From positions 6,014,001 to 6,078,000 of the forward strand of contig NZ_CP036426.1 of the NCBI RefSeq assembly GCF_007752535.1: a stretch of 64,000 nucleotides of DNA, read 5' to 3'. The position numbers and the translations under genes were made by a program. Numbering within the stretch: position 1 is the first letter of the stretch; each line of letters begins with the position of its first letter. Under the pieces are notes generated by a model. That model ran no database searches. It was not told the DNA's origin and saw only the letters and a list, made by a program, of their open reading frames with translations. Of the stretch, positions 7,305-17,057 are shown piece after piece. The DNA is from Tautonia plasticadhaerens (GTDB lineage Bacteria; Planctomycetota; Planctomycetia; Isosphaerales; Isosphaeraceae).

Positions 7305-7422
7305 TCCCGCCGACCGGCTCGGCCGGATGTGGCCGACCTCCGCCGCCTACCACGCCCCCGGCCCCGTCCCGGGGGATCCCCGCCCGATCGCTCGGATCGG
7401 CACTCATGAGGCTGGACCCCGT

Positions 7423-8277
7423 ATGCAGCCGTGCATCAACCAGGCCACGACGCTCGGCACCCCGTTCGAGGAGGACATCCCGGCGTTCGGCCGGGCCGGG
7501 TGGAGGGCCGTCGAGCTCTGGCTGACGAAGCTGGAGGAGTTCCTCCGTTCGAGGCCGGTTTCGGAGGCCCGTTCCTTGCTCCAATGCGAGGGGATCCGGC
7601 CCGTCGCCGCCTCGTTCCAAGGGGGGCTGCTGCTCTCCCGGGGGGAGGAGCGACAGGCCCACTGGGACCACTACCGGAGGCGCCTGGATCTGCTCGCCGA
7701 GCTGGGGGTTCCGACGTTGGTCGTCGTGCCGGACTTCGTGACGGCCCCGGAGACGGACGACCTCCGACGATCCGCCGCCTCGCTGAATGAGGCGGCCGAG
7801 CTGGCGGGGTCGAGGGGGGTCCGGCTGGCGGTCGAGTTCCAGAAGACGGCCCGATTCTGCGCCAGCCTGGACACGACGGTCGCCCTGATCTCCCAGAGCG
7901 GTGCCCCGGGGGTCGGCGTCTGCTTCGACGCCTTCCACTACTACACCGGGCCGAGCAAGTTCGAGGACTTGGGCTACCTCTCCGCCGAGAACCTCGCCCT
8001 GGTGCAGCTGAGCGACCTGAGTGGGGTCCCCCGGGAGCTGGCGACCGACTCCGACCGGATCTTCCCCGGGGAGGGGGACTTGCCGACCGGGCCGATCCTG
8101 GACCACTTCGCCCGGGTCGGCTACGACGGACCGGTTTCGCTCGAGGTGCTCAACCCGATGATCTGGCAGATGCCGGTCGACCGGGTTGTCGGGGTCGCCT
8201 TGCAGGCGATGGAGCGGGCGCTGGGAGATCACCTGACATCGCCCGGGCCTCCGGATGCACCGGGGGGGGAGGGCTAG
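7423..8277 (+). CDS. Sugar phosphate isomerase/epimerase-like TIM-barrel protein
   Basis: 284 aa. I start at ATG 7423 (MQPCINQATTLGTPFEED); the open frame continues upstream but there the residues are not family-like. The xylose-isomerase-like barrel is indicated by GWRAVELWLTKLEEFL, VEFQ (metal-binding Glu, about 149), GVCFDAFHYYTG (Asp/His, about 180), LSDLSG and VSLEVLNP (final Glu). These enzymes use a divalent metal and isomerise or epimerise sugars, inositols or related compounds. The substrate cannot be read from sequence. The next gene starts two bases after its stop, so they are probably co-transcribed. Confidence 0.8.
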   Translation: MQPCINQATTLGTPFEEDIPAFGRAGWRAVELWLTKLEEFLRSRPVSEARSLLQCEGIRPVAASFQGGLLLSRGEERQAHWDHYRRRLDLLAELGVPTLVVVPDFVTAPETDDLRRSAASLNEAAELAGSRGVRLAVEFQKTARFCASLDTTVALISQSGAPGVGVCFDAFHYYTGPSKFEDLGYLSAENLALVQLSDLSGVPRELATDSDRIFPGEGDLPTGPILDHFARVGYDGPVSLEVLNPMIWQMPVDRVVGVALQAMERALGDHLTSPGPPDAPGGEG

Positions 8278-8279
8278 CC

Positions 8280-8810
8280 GTGTCGATCGCGATGGTGAAC
8301 CGGCCCCCGGTGGCCATCTACCGCGAGGAACAGTGGTTCAGCCGCTGGATCTACGCGGCCCTGGCCGGGGTGGTGGCCGTGACGATCGGGTACTTCGCCC
8401 GCACCTACGACCCCGCAATCGGGCTCGGGGGCTGGTCTCGCTTTCGGGAATGGCCGCTCCTGGTGGCGATCGGCCTGAGCCTGCCGCCGATGCTCGTGGT
8501 CGGCCTGCTGAAGATGACGACGGAGGTCCACCCGGGCGACCTCCGCCTCTGGTTCGGCCTGCTGCCCACCTACCGTCACGTCGTGCCCCTGGCCGAGATC
8601 CGGGCCGTCGAGCCGGTCCGATATCGACCGATGGCCGACTGCGGGGGCTGGGGGATCCGACGCTGCCGCAACGGCGAGCGCGTCTTCACTGCCCGGGGGG
8701 ATCGGGCCGTCCGGGTCACACTCCAGGACGGGTCCACCCTGCTCATCGGCTCGCAGCGTCCGGAGGAACTGGCGAGGACCCTCGAGCAGGCGGTGCGGAA
8801 CCTCCCCTGA
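8280..8810 (+). CDS. Small two-TM membrane protein with PH-like C-terminal domain
   Basis: 176 aa, GTG start at 8280, two bases after the upstream isomerase-like gene; ATG 8292 (MVNRPPVAIY) is an alternative. Two hydrophobic segments lie at about 22-38 (IYAALAGVVAVTIGYFA) and 58-76. The soluble part (EVHPGDLRLWFGLLPTYRHVVPLAEI to VRVTLQDGSTLLIGSQRPEEL) has the strand pattern of bacterial PH-like domains that sit on the inner membrane. Function unknown; co-transcription with the isomerase-like gene is likely. Confidence 0.7.
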   Translation: MSIAMVNRPPVAIYREEQWFSRWIYAALAGVVAVTIGYFARTYDPAIGLGGWSRFREWPLLVAIGLSLPPMLVVGLLKMTTEVHPGDLRLWFGLLPTYRHVVPLAEIRAVEPVRYRPMADCGGWGIRRCRNGERVFTARGDRAVRVTLQDGSTLLIGSQRPEELARTLEQAVRNLP

Positions 8811-8833
8811 GCGGGATCGGCGGACGGGGTCGG

Positions 8834-9964
8834 TCAGATGGTCAGGGTCCGGTCCCGGGCGACGACCTCCCAGCGATCGACCACCTTGCCGCCCTCGATG
8901 ACGACGGCCTCGCGATGCAGGGCGCAGGTGGGGCAGATGTGGGTGGGGACGGCCAGGACCGCGGTTCCGGGGGGGAAGTCGCCGGAGGCGGGGGTCTCGA
9001 CGAGGAGGTGCTCCTCGTTCTGGGACTTCTGCCTCGCCCCGGGGATCCCGAGCAACAGGACGCGGTCCCCGGCAGGGTCGGAGGCGACCGCCTTGGTGCC
9101 GATGTCCAGGCAGATCAGGCCCTCCCGGGGCCGGCTGACGACCCGGCCGAGCAGCAGGGCCGCCGGGGTGAACCCGAGGTCGGGGAAGGGCAGGTCGTAG
9201 CCGGCGTCGTGCAGGACGATCGTGCCCGGCGAGCATTCGAGGCCGGGCAGGTCGAGCGCGGCGTAGATCGGGAACGGCGGCGTCCCCCCCATCACGAGGC
9301 GGGGGACGGGGAGTCCCCTCGCCTCCAGGCGATCCCGGAGCCCGACCACGCGGTCGACGACCCCCGCCACCGACGCCTTGCGGTCGTCGAGGGCGGGGGC
9401 CTTGGTGTGGCCGTCGTAGGCGTGGAGCCCGTCGGGGACGAGGCCATTCAGGCGGTCGATCTCGGCGTAGAGCTCCTCGGCGGCGGGGCCGGGGGGGATG
9501 CCGGTGCGGTCCATGCCGACGTTCAGGTCGACCAGGGTCGGGAGCGGTCGATCGAGCCCTGCCACGGCGTCGGAGAGCCGCCGGGCCGATTCGGGGTCGT
9601 CGACGACGGCCCGGAAGGTCGTTTCCGGGAATTCGGCCATGAGCTGGGCCATTCGGGCCGGATTCGGCCCGACCAGCGGGTAGGCGAGCAGTACGTCGGG
9701 GCCGCCGGCCCGGGCGACCATCTCGGCCTCGGCGATGGTCGCGCACTTGGACTTAGTGATCCCCATCTCCAGCGACATCCGGACGATCGCCGGCATCTTG
9801 TGGGTCTTGACGTGGGGCCGGAGCCGGTCCGGGGATCCGACCAGGTCGAGCATCCGCCGGAGGTTCGACCGGACCAGGTCGGAGAAGACCACCAGGGCGG
9901 GGCTAGGGAGGGCGGAGGGGTCGTCGATCCGGTAGCGGGGGTCGTCGGCGGCGGGAATGCTCAT
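8834..9964 (-). CDS. D-threonine aldolase / D-serine dehydratase-like PLP enzyme (DSD1 family)
   Basis: 376 aa. Start ATG at 9964 (MSIPAADDPRYRIDDPSALPSPALVV); upstream residues are not family-like. The N-terminal alanine-racemase-like barrel contains the PLP lysine in RPHVKTHKMPAIV (about residue 55). The C-terminal domain contains PTHICPTC, where His-x-Cys is the likely zinc site of D-serine dehydratase and D-threonine aldolase relatives. The enzyme probably cleaves or dehydrates a D-beta-hydroxy amino acid. It is divergent from ilvD with a 156 bp shared upstream region. Confidence 0.85.
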   Translation of the reverse strand: MSIPAADDPRYRIDDPSALPSPALVVFSDLVRSNLRRMLDLVGSPDRLRPHVKTHKMPAIVRMSLEMGITKSKCATIAEAEMVARAGGPDVLLAYPLVGPNPARMAQLMAEFPETTFRAVVDDPESARRLSDAVAGLDRPLPTLVDLNVGMDRTGIPPGPAAEELYAEIDRLNGLVPDGLHAYDGHTKAPALDDRKASVAGVVDRVVGLRDRLEARGLPVPRLVMGGTPPFPIYAALDLPGLECSPGTIVLHDAGYDLPFPDLGFTPAALLLGRVVSRPREGLICLDIGTKAVASDPAGDRVLLLGIPGARQKSQNEEHLLVETPASGDFPPGTAVLAVPTHICPTCALHREAVVIEGGKVVDRWEVVARDRTLTI

Positions 9965-10120
9965 GGTCGTGCGGCCTTTGGCGATCCGGCCCCCGTCGGC
10001 GACCGCGAACCCGGGCCGGGCCGCTGGCGTCGGGGCCGATGATTCGGGACAATATCGGCTTTCCCGAGACCGGGCACAACCCACCGCACACTCTCCTCCC
10101 CGCGCGAGGCTTCACCCCCG

Positions 10121-11818
10121 ATGGAATTCGACCCACGACACCGATCCCGCCTGCTGCTCGACGGACCCGGCCGCGCCGCCGCCCGCTCCTACCTGAAGGC
10201 CGTCGGCTATTCCGAGGAGGATTTGCAGAAGCCGATCGTCGGCATCGCCAACACCTGGACCGAGACGATGACCTGCAACTTCCACCTCCGGGACCTGGCG
10301 GAGGACGTGAAGCGGGGCATCCGGGAGGCGGGTGCGACCCCCATGGAGTTCAACACCGTCGCCATCAGTGACGGCATCACCATGGGCACCGAGGGCATGA
10401 AGACCAGCCTCGTCAGCCGGGAGGTGATCGCCGACTCGATCGAGCTGATGGGACGCGGCCACTACTTCGACGCCGTCCTCTGCCTCGCCGCCTGCGACAA
10501 GACCATGCCCGGCTGCGCGATGGGGCTGCTGCGGCTCGACGTGCCGGGGATGGTCGTCTACGGCGGCTCGATCGCCCCCGGCCGATACAAGGGGAAGGAC
10601 GTCACCATCCAGGACGTCTTCGAGGCGATCGGCGCCCATTCCCGGGGCCGGATGACCGACGAGGAGCTGAAGGAGCTGGAAGGGGCCGCCTGCCCCGGGG
10701 CCGGCGCCTGCGGCGGCCAGTTCACGGCGAACACGATGGCCCTGGCCTTCGAGTTCCTCGGCCTCTCGCCGATCGGCACCGCCAGCCCCCCGGCGATGGA
10801 TCCCCGCAAGAAAGAGGTCGCCTACCGGGCGGGCAAGCTCGTGGTCGAGCAGCTCCGCCGCGGGCTCAAGCCGAAGACCATCCTGACCCGGCTCGCCTTC
10901 GAGAACGCGATCGCCGGCGTGGCCGCCACCGGCGGGTCGACCAACGCGGTGCTCCACCTGCTGGCGATCGCCGGGGAAGTGGGCGTGCCGCTGTCGATCG
11001 ACGACTTCGACACCGTCAGCGCCCGGACCCCCACGCTGGCCGACCTGAAGCCCGGCGGCCGGTTCGTGGCCGCCGACCTCGACCGCGCCGGCGGAGTGCC
11101 GCTGGTGGCGAAGCGGTTGATCGAGGCGGGCCGGCTCGACGGCTCGCAGCTCACGCCCAGCGGCCGGTCGATCGCCGACGAGTCGGCGGTGGCCGTCGAG
11201 GAGCCGGGCCAGGAGGTGGTGCGGCCGCTGGACCGCCCGCTCAAGCTGACGGGGGGCCTGGTGATCCTCCGTGGGAACATCGCGCCGGAGGGCTGCGTCA
11301 TCAAGGTAGCCGGCTCGGAGCGGAATTCCCACCGGGGCCCGGCCCGGGTGTTCGAATCCGAGGAGCAGGCGATGGCCGCCGTGCTCTCCGACCAGATCCA
11401 GCCGGACGACGTGGTGGTGATCCGCTACGAGGGCCCGGCCGGGGGCCCGGGGATGCGGGAGATGCTCGGGGTGACGGCGGCGATCGTCGGGGCCGGGCTC
11501 GGCGAGACGGTCGCCCTGATGACCGACGGCCGGTTCAGCGGCGCCACCCGGGGGCTGATGGCCGGGCACGTCGCCCCCGAGGCCGCCCGGGGGGGGCCGA
11601 TCGCCGCGCTCAAGGACGGAGACGTGATCACCTTCGACATCCCCGGCCGTCGCCTGGACGTGGACCTCTCCGACGAGGAGATCGCCGCCAGGCTCGCGGG
11701 CTGGGCCGCCCCGAAGCCCCGCTACGAGGCCGGCGTGATGGCCAAGTACGCGGCCCTCGTCTCCTCGGCGTCGGAAGGGGCCGTGACCCGGGTCCCGGTG
11801 CCCACGCCCGGGTCGTGA
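10121..11818 (+). CDS. ilvD: Dihydroxy-acid dehydratase
   Basis: 565 aa, ATG at 10121 (MEFDPRHRSRLLLDGPGRAAARSYLKAVGYS). It dehydrates 2,3-dihydroxy-3-methyl acids in isoleucine and valine synthesis. Iron-sulfur ligands are in AACDKTMPGC (about 123) and GACGGQFTANTMA (about 200); the lysine/Mg region and the end RFSGATRGLMAGHVAPEAARGG are canonical. Length matches the bacterial family. It is transcribed alone; the other ilv genes are not in this window. A second IlvD/EDD paralogue (14017-16026) lies 2.2 kb away but is of the YjhG type. Confidence 0.95.
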   Translation: MEFDPRHRSRLLLDGPGRAAARSYLKAVGYSEEDLQKPIVGIANTWTETMTCNFHLRDLAEDVKRGIREAGATPMEFNTVAISDGITMGTEGMKTSLVSREVIADSIELMGRGHYFDAVLCLAACDKTMPGCAMGLLRLDVPGMVVYGGSIAPGRYKGKDVTIQDVFEAIGAHSRGRMTDEELKELEGAACPGAGACGGQFTANTMALAFEFLGLSPIGTASPPAMDPRKKEVAYRAGKLVVEQLRRGLKPKTILTRLAFENAIAGVAATGGSTNAVLHLLAIAGEVGVPLSIDDFDTVSARTPTLADLKPGGRFVAADLDRAGGVPLVAKRLIEAGRLDGSQLTPSGRSIADESAVAVEEPGQEVVRPLDRPLKLTGGLVILRGNIAPEGCVIKVAGSERNSHRGPARVFESEEQAMAAVLSDQIQPDDVVVIRYEGPAGGPGMREMLGVTAAIVGAGLGETVALMTDGRFSGATRGLMAGHVAPEAARGGPIAALKDGDVITFDIPGRRLDVDLSDEEIAARLAGWAAPKPRYEAGVMAKYAALVSSASEGAVTRVPVPTPGS

Positions 11819-12198
11819 GCCGGGAAGGCCAGAGGTCCGGTGCGGGGATCGGCCTGCCCTCCCCGCTCCAGGCGCTTCCGGTCGTCGGCGTGTCCCGGGT
11901 CCGTTCGCTGCGACCACGGCCAGAATGTGTTTGACACGCCCCGGCCCTCCGGTAGGATTGATCGTACGAACCCGCCTCGCGTCGTCCCTGTCGAGACGCA
12001 TTGGCCTCGGTCGGCGCCGATCTGTCGGGCCCTCCGCATCGAGGTTCGCTCCCCCTCCCGTGCCCCGGACGACCCTCCCCATCCCTGTCACGACCGGCGA
12101 TTGCGCATCGCCCGCCGCCCCTCGGACTTCCCCCGAGCCCGGCCCGGGGCGGCCGGTGCCATCTTGGACCCAACCGGGATTGCCGGCGAGGTTCCGCC
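11819..12198 (+). other. 380 bp gene-free leader between ilvD and the tat-like cluster
   Basis: This gap holds one good promoter (11931-11958) and about 235 nt of leader before the next start. Frames through it are open on the plus strand but Arg/Pro-rich and not protein-like. No RNA structure was recognised with confidence. Confidence 0.5.
11931..11958 (+). promoter_or_regulatory. Sigma70-type promoter for the tatA cluster
   Basis: TTGACA (11931-11936), a 16-base spacer, then TAGGAT (11953-11958). The -35 box is a perfect match and the -10 matches 4 of 6. It precedes 12199-13335 genes by a long leader. Confidence 0.65.
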
Positions 12199-12540
12199 GT
12201 GTTCTGGAAACTGGCCTTCACCGTGACCGTCGTCCTGCTGATCGCCGGGCGGTCCTCGACCCTGCGCAATCCTCTGGTCCGGCTGATCCTGCCGAGATCC
12301 TGGGTCGCCGCGCTGTCCGCCCTCCCGGCCCGGAGGGCGGGCGAGGCCGCCCGATCGGGGGCCTCGCCGCCGTCACCGGGCCGGAACTGGTTCGATCGCC
12401 GGGCCCGGTTCATCCTGATCGTGATCGTCCTCTCCGGGGTCGCGGCGCTCCTGGCCACCCGGGCGATGATCTCGAACCGGGCCGACGCGGCGGCCGGGCC
12501 GATCGGACCCCGACCGGGCGTCGCCACCCCGACCCGATGA
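12199..12540 (+). CDS. Small two-TM protein upstream of tatA
   Basis: 113 aa with a GTG start at 12199 (FWKLAFTVTVVLLIAGRSSTLRNP); the frame is open further upstream but reads as low-quality Arg/Pro-rich sequence. Two transmembrane segments are visible at about 2-16 and 72-88 (FILIVIVLSGVAALLATRAMI), with a basic loop between. It lies 60 bp before a tatA-like gene and behind the same promoter, so a link to protein export is possible but only by position. No known domain recognised. Confidence 0.55.
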   Translation: MFWKLAFTVTVVLLIAGRSSTLRNPLVRLILPRSWVAALSALPARRAGEAARSGASPPSPGRNWFDRRARFILIVIVLSGVAALLATRAMISNRADAAAGPIGPRPGVATPTR

Positions 12541-12600
12541 GTTGACCCAGAATCACCGCCGACCCCATCGCTGACCCGACCCCGACCCGGAGACTCCGCC

Positions 12601-12834
12601 ATGTTCCAGGACCTGTTCACCGTCGCCCTGCTCCCCTCGTTCGGCCCCTGGGAACTCGCCGTCATCGGCATGGTCTCCCTGCTGATCTTCGGCAATCGCC
12701 TGCCGAGCGTGATGCGGTCGCTGGGCAAGAGCGTCGTCGAGTTCAAGAAGGGGATGAACAGCATCGAGGAGGAGGTCGACGAGGCCTCCAACGCCGACCC
12801 CAAGAAGCCGGAGCCCGCCGTCAAGGACGCCTGA
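12601..12834 (+). CDS. tatA: TatA/E-family twin-arginine translocase subunit
   Basis: 77 aa, ATG at 12601. The N-terminal membrane helix (GPWELAVIGMVSLLIFGNRLP) is followed by the amphipathic helix VMRSLGKSVVEFKKGMNSI and an acidic, Lys/Pro-rich tail. This is the TatA arrangement, including the FG-x-(R/K)LP hinge. TatA forms the pore-like part of the Tat pathway that exports folded proteins with twin-arginine signals; the DUF1501 protein in this window carries such a signal. tatC is not in the window. It is paired with a second TatA/B-like gene 114 bp downstream. Confidence 0.88.
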   Translation: MFQDLFTVALLPSFGPWELAVIGMVSLLIFGNRLPSVMRSLGKSVVEFKKGMNSIEEEVDEASNADPKKPEPAVKDA

Positions 12835-12948
12835 GCAGGGCTGACCGATGGTCGGCCAGGATGCAACGTGCGTGGGCCGTCGGCGACCGGATGACCGTCT
12901 CGGGGCGGCCCGCCGGGCGTCGAGGGCTCGACATCAAGGGATCGACGT

Positions 12949-13335
12949 ATGACTCCTGGAGTGCTACCGATGCTCTACGCCTTGCTCCCCGGGATCGGCC
13001 CGCAGGAGATGGTCATCATCGGCATCCTCGGCGTGCTCCTGTTCGGCAAGCGGCTGCCCGAGGTGGGCAAGTCCCTGGGCAAGGGGATCGCCGAGTTCCG
13101 CAGGGGCTTCAGCGGAGTCGAGGACGAGATCCGGTCGATCAACCGCCAGGTGACCACGACCAACTCCTCCTCGACCCGCCCCTATACCGGCAGCAGCCCG
13201 ACTGCGTCGGCCCCCGCCGTGTCCAACGACCTGGCCCCCGACCCGGCCGTGCCCAAATTCGAGCCGCCCACCGCTGCGCCGTCCCCCCGGGCCGAGACGG
13301 CCTCGGCGTACGACCCGCAGCCCTACGGCGATTGA
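12949..13335 (+). CDS. tatA: TatA/TatB-family translocase subunit with long Ser/Pro/Ala tail
   Basis: 128 aa from ATG 12949; ATG 12970 (MLYALLPGIG) is also plausible and would give 121 aa. It has the family core GPQEMVIIGILGVLLFGKRLPEVGKSLGKGIAEFRRGFSGVEDEIRSI, then about 70 residues of low-complexity Thr/Ser/Pro/Ala sequence. The longer tail is TatB-like in size, but the sequence motif (FGKRLPEVGKSLG) is TatA-like, so I keep the TatA label. Two such genes in tandem may divide TatA and TatB roles. Confidence 0.8.
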   Translation: MTPGVLPMLYALLPGIGPQEMVIIGILGVLLFGKRLPEVGKSLGKGIAEFRRGFSGVEDEIRSINRQVTTTNSSSTRPYTGSSPTASAPAVSNDLAPDPAVPKFEPPTAAPSPRAETASAYDPQPYGD

Positions 13336-13360
13336 TCCCCGGCCCCGTCCCTCGACCCCC

Positions 13361-13996
13361 ATGAGCCAACCCGCCGGGAATCCCTACGAGCCGCCACGCC
13401 CCGCCGCCGAACTGCCGATCGGCCTCGTCCCGGGAGGGGCCGATCGCGTCACCTCGATCACGTTCCGCTACTCGGAAGATGATTTGAGGAGGGCCGCGAC
13501 GAAACCGGGCCGCCCCACGCTCATCGCCGCGATCCTGTCCTTCGCGGCGGCCTCGGCGATCGGGCCTTACCTGTTCGACGAGGTCCGAGGGGCTGAGTTC
13601 AATTCCAGGGTTGCCAACCTTGCCACGGTCTCGGCGGGGATTGCCCTGCCCCTGCTCGGGCTCTCGTACCTCATCGCCATGCGATTCCGGGGCAGCGGCG
13701 CATCCGAGGCCCCCTTCGAGACGACCATGATCGTCTCGGCCGAAGGGTTGAAGGTCCGGGAGTCCGGGATCGCGGATCTGCACCGGACCTGGCCGAGCAT
13801 CGCCGAGGTCTCGCACGATCGAGACCTCATCCGCTTCGTATTCCTCGTCTTCGACGCGTCCTCCGGCACCTATTCGCCCCGGACCGGGGCGATTGCCCCG
13901 ATCCGGGCTTTCGCCACCGAGGCAGACGCCGCCTCATTCGTGGCCGCTGCCCGGGAGTACCGGGAAGCGGCCGGGCCCTCGATTGACCGACGGTGA
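13361..13996 (+). CDS. YcxB-like membrane protein with NPYEPP N-terminus
   Basis: 211 aa, ATG at 13361. The start MSQPAGNPYEPPRP has the NPYxPP motif common at the N-terminus of planctomycete membrane proteins. Two hydrophobic segments (about 49-66 and 88-106) interrupt a domain resembling YcxB: ITFRYSEDDLRRA before, and TTMIVSAEGLKVRESGIADLHRTWPSIAEV after. It follows tatA by 25 bp and may be in the same transcript. It ends 20 bp from the convergent YjhG-type gene. Function unknown. Confidence 0.65.
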   Translation: MSQPAGNPYEPPRPAAELPIGLVPGGADRVTSITFRYSEDDLRRAATKPGRPTLIAAILSFAAASAIGPYLFDEVRGAEFNSRVANLATVSAGIALPLLGLSYLIAMRFRGSGASEAPFETTMIVSAEGLKVRESGIADLHRTWPSIAEVSHDRDLIRFVFLVFDASSGTYSPRTGAIAPIRAFATEADAASFVAAAREYREAAGPSIDRR

Positions 13997-14016
13997 GGGT
14001 CGGGGCCCCGTCCCGA

Positions 14017-16026
14017 TCATCGAGAAGTCCCCGCCACTCCGCGTCCGGTCGCCCCTCCGCCGATCGCGGCGAGGATCGCCTCGGGATCGTACACGCAGCC
14101 CCCCCAGGTCCCGCCGCCGACCGCCTGGAGGGCGGCCCAGAGGCGCGTGTCGGCCGGGAGGTCCGGGTCGGGGGAGAGATCGGGATGCGAGGTCCGGCCT
14201 GCGAGACGCCGTTCGCCCTCGAAGGGCCCGAACTCCTCGCCGTCGCATCCCACGAGGTCGACCCGGCCGGTGAGGCGGATGCGATCGACCTCGATCCGGA
14301 TCAGGTCGCCGTCCCGGACCCGGCCGATCGGGCCGTCCGCGAGGGCCTCGGGGCCGACGTGGCCGATGCAGGCCCCGGTCGAGACCCCGGAGAAGCGGGC
14401 GTCGGTGATCACGGCGACCTGCTTGCCGAAGGCCAAGTGCTTCAAGGCGGAGGTGACCTGGTAGGTCTCCTCCATCCCCGCCCCCATCGGGCCTCGTCCC
14501 ATCAGCACGATCACGTCTCCGGCACTGATCGGTCGGGCCCCCCCCTGCCCCTTGATCGCGGCCACGGCGTCCCGCTCCCGGGTGAAGACACGGGCCGGGC
14601 CGACCTTGCGGTAGACGCCGTCGGGGTCGACGACCGAGGGGTCGATCGCCGTGCTCTTGACCACCGAGCCGAGCGGGGCCAGGTTGCCGGTCGGGAAGGT
14701 CACCGTGCTGGTCAGGCCTCGCTCGGCGGCGAGGGCCGGGGACATGATCACCTCGTCGGGGTCGACGCCGTCGAGTCGGTTCAACGCGTCCCGGAGCCTC
14801 GACCGACGGTCGCTCGACCGCCACCAATCGAGGACGCGGCCCAGCGGCTCTCCGGTGACGGTCAGGACCGAGACGTCGATCAGCCCGAGGTCCCGCAGGT
14901 GGAGCATCACCTCGGGCACCCCACCGGCAAGGTAGGCGCGGACGGTCGGGTGGTCGAAGGGGCCGTTGGGGAGGACGCTGACGATCCGAGGGACCCGCCG
15001 ATTGACCTCCTGCCAGTCCTCGACCGTCGGCCGTGCCAGGCCCGCGGAGAAGGCGATGGCGGGGATGTGCAGCAGGAGGTTGGTCGATCCCCCGAAGGCC
15101 GCATGCACCGCCATCGCGTTGCGGACGGCGGCGTCGGTGAGCACGTCCCCCAGGGTGAGGCCCTTGCGGGCCATCGCCGACACGGCCCGGGCCGATCGCC
15201 GGGCCATGTCGAGCCAGATCGGCTGGCCGGAGGGGGCGAGCGCGGCGTGGGGGACGCAGAGTCCCATCCCCTCGGCGACGACCTGCGTGGTCGCCGCCGT
15301 GCCGAGGAACTGGCATCCCCCCCCGGGCGAGGCGCAGGCCCGGCAACCGAGGTCGGCCGCCTCGGCCAGCGACAGTTCGCCGTGGACGTATCGGACCCCG
15401 ATCGTCTGGATCTTCCCCGCGTCCTCACCCCGGGAGGGCGGCAGGGTCACGCCCCCGGGGACGAAGACGCCCGGGAATTGCTTCGACCCGGCCAGCGCCA
15501 TCAGCATCGCCGGGGCCCCCTTGTCGCAGGTCGCCACGCCGAGGACCCCCCGGCGGCGGGGGAGCGACCGGATTAGGCGCCGCATGACGATCGCCGCGTC
15601 ATTGCGGTACGGCAGGCTGTCCATCATCCCCGTCGTGCCCTGGGTCCGGCCGTCGCAGGGGTCGGTGACCGCCCCGGCGAAGGGGAGGCCGCCGAGCGAC
15701 CGCAATTCCTCGGCGGCGGCCCGGACGAGCAGGCCGATCTCCCAGTGTCCGGTGTGATAGCCCAGGGCGATTGGCCGGCCGGAGTCGTCCCGCAGGCCGC
15801 CTTGGGTGCTGAGGATCAGGAACGGTTCGTCGGCGGTCGTCGACGGGTCCCAGCCCATCCCGGCGTTCTGGGAGAGGCCGAAGAGGTCTCCCGAGGGCCA
15901 TTCGCGGAGCATCTCGTCGGTCAGCGGCAGCGAGCCTCCCGGGCCCTCGGCCCGGGTCCGCACGTCGAGCGCCTCGGCGGGCGACTCGACGATCGCGGCG
16001 AATTCATCGGGCGTGTTCCGGTCCAT
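14017..16026 (-). CDS. YjhG/YagF-type dehydratase (IlvD/EDD family, probable D-xylonate dehydratase)
   Basis: 669 aa. Start at ATG 16026 ([28 protein letters not shown]), which matches family length (E. coli YjhG and YagF are about 655 aa). Iron-sulfur ligand regions are [27 protein letters not shown] and [14 protein letters not shown]. The C-terminal [26 protein letters not shown] is the family swivel-domain signature. Members dehydrate sugar acids, D-xylonate in the characterised E. coli proteins. No other pentose-catabolism gene is next to it, so the substrate is inferred from family only. Confidence 0.88.
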   Translation of the reverse strand: MDRNTPDEFAAIVESPAEALDVRTRAEGPGGSLPLTDEMLREWPSGDLFGLSQNAGMGWDPSTTADEPFLILSTQGGLRDDSGRPIALGYHTGHWEIGLLVRAAAEELRSLGGLPFAGAVTDPCDGRTQGTTGMMDSLPYRNDAAIVMRRLIRSLPRRRGVLGVATCDKGAPAMLMALAGSKQFPGVFVPGGVTLPPSRGEDAGKIQTIGVRYVHGELSLAEAADLGCRACASPGGGCQFLGTAATTQVVAEGMGLCVPHAALAPSGQPIWLDMARRSARAVSAMARKGLTLGDVLTDAAVRNAMAVHAAFGGSTNLLLHIPAIAFSAGLARPTVEDWQEVNRRVPRIVSVLPNGPFDHPTVRAYLAGGVPEVMLHLRDLGLIDVSVLTVTGEPLGRVLDWWRSSDRRSRLRDALNRLDGVDPDEVIMSPALAAERGLTSTVTFPTGNLAPLGSVVKSTAIDPSVVDPDGVYRKVGPARVFTRERDAVAAIKGQGGARPISAGDVIVLMGRGPMGAGMEETYQVTSALKHLAFGKQVAVITDARFSGVSTGACIGHVGPEALADGPIGRVRDGDLIRIEVDRIRLTGRVDLVGCDGEEFGPFEGERRLAGRTSHPDLSPDPDLPADTRLWAALQAVGGGTWGGCVYDPEAILAAIGGGATGRGVAGTSR

Positions 16027-16224
16027 GGCTCGGCCTCGATCGGCAGGGGATCCACGTCGCGCGACCGCCGACGACGCTCGCCCGATGATACCGCGTCCCG
16101 CCTCGCGACGCACGGCTTTGGCACGGGGAATGCACGCCCTGAGATCAAGACATGACACGACGGCGACCGGGACGGGCAACGGTGCCCGACCACCGCCGGG
16201 AGATCGTATCAACTGAGGCGAATC

Positions 16225-16509
16225 ATGGAGATGATCGGGAGCGTCATCGGCTGGGCCTTCTTCGGGCTGATCGTCGGGGCCCTGGCACGGCTCCTCCACC
16301 CGGGCCGCGACGCGATGGGCCTGTTGGCGACGGTCCTGCTGGGGGTCGTCGGCTCGCTTGCCGGCGGCGGAATCTGGTACCTGCTCTCGGGAGCGGACGA
16401 GCCATACAGCGCCGGCGGTTTCTTCTCGGCGCTCATCTGCTCCATCGTCTTGCTGGCGATCGGGCTGTTCGCCAACGAATCGAACAAAGCCAGGATCCGC
16501 GGCCGCTGA
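16225..16509 (+). CDS. GlsB/YeaQ/YmgE-family stress-associated membrane protein
   Basis: 94 aa, ATG at 16225 ([29 protein letters not shown]). Three short hydrophobic segments with [14 protein letters not shown] and [12 protein letters not shown] are the hallmark of the transglycosylase-associated (GlsB/YeaQ) family. These small integral membrane proteins are linked to stress responses, but their mechanism is not established. It is followed 68 bp later by a DUF4112 gene on the same strand, probably co-transcribed. Confidence 0.85.
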   Translation: MEMIGSVIGWAFFGLIVGALARLLHPGRDAMGLLATVLLGVVGSLAGGGIWYLLSGADEPYSAGGFFSALICSIVLLAIGLFANESNKARIRGR

Positions 16510-16577
16510 CCCGGCCCGGCCGGCGAAGGTGACGAGCGACCGGGGCCGATCCCCGAGAACGGACGAGGGAGGATGAG

Positions 16578-16973
16578 ATGGCGACCGTGAAACCGACCCG
16601 GGTCCAGCCCGAGCGTCTCGCGCCGGAACAGGATCGCGTCGACGCGGTCCTGGAGCAGCTCGCCTGGCTGCTGGACGCGAAATTCCGATTGCCCGGCACC
16701 TCGATCCGCTTCGGCGTGGACGCGATCGCCGGCATCCTGCCGGTCATCGGCGACGTGCCGCTCGGTCTCGTCCAGGCCGGCCTGATCGGCCTGGCCATGC
16801 ATCACTACAAATTGCCGAAGGGGGTGATCGGCCGCATGGTCTTCAACGTCCTGCTGGACACGACCGTCGGCTCGATCCCCGTGCTCGGCACGATCTTCGA
16901 CGTCGGCTACAAGGCCAACCTCAAGAACGTGAATCTCGTCCGAGAGGCGATCAAGGCGAAGCGGGCCCGCTGA
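16578..16973 (+). CDS. DUF4112 small membrane protein
   Basis: 131 aa, ATG at 16578. The core [42 protein letters not shown], followed by [35 protein letters not shown], is the DUF4112 pattern: an Arg-Phe-Gly-x-Asp motif, two membrane segments and paired PVIGD / PVLGTIFD motifs. No function is known for the family. A strong hairpin ends this two-gene unit. Confidence 0.85.
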   Translation: MATVKPTRVQPERLAPEQDRVDAVLEQLAWLLDAKFRLPGTSIRFGVDAIAGILPVIGDVPLGLVQAGLIGLAMHHYKLPKGVIGRMVFNVLLDTTVGSIPVLGTIFDVGYKANLKNVNLVREAIKAKRAR

Positions 16974-16999
16974 CCGGAGTTCGGCGACGGGACGACTCG

Positions 17000-17026
17000 G
17001 GGCGGGGCCGAGCAGGCCCCGCCCCG
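17000..17026. terminator. Strong bidirectional GC hairpin
   Basis: An 11 bp perfect stem (GGGGCGGGGCC at 17000-17010, GGCCCCGCCCC at 17016-17026) with a 5-base loop, lying between the convergent DUF4112 and DUF1501 genes. Confidence 0.65.
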
Positions 17027-17057
17027 CCTGATTCGCGGTCCGAGGGCCCCGGATCGA

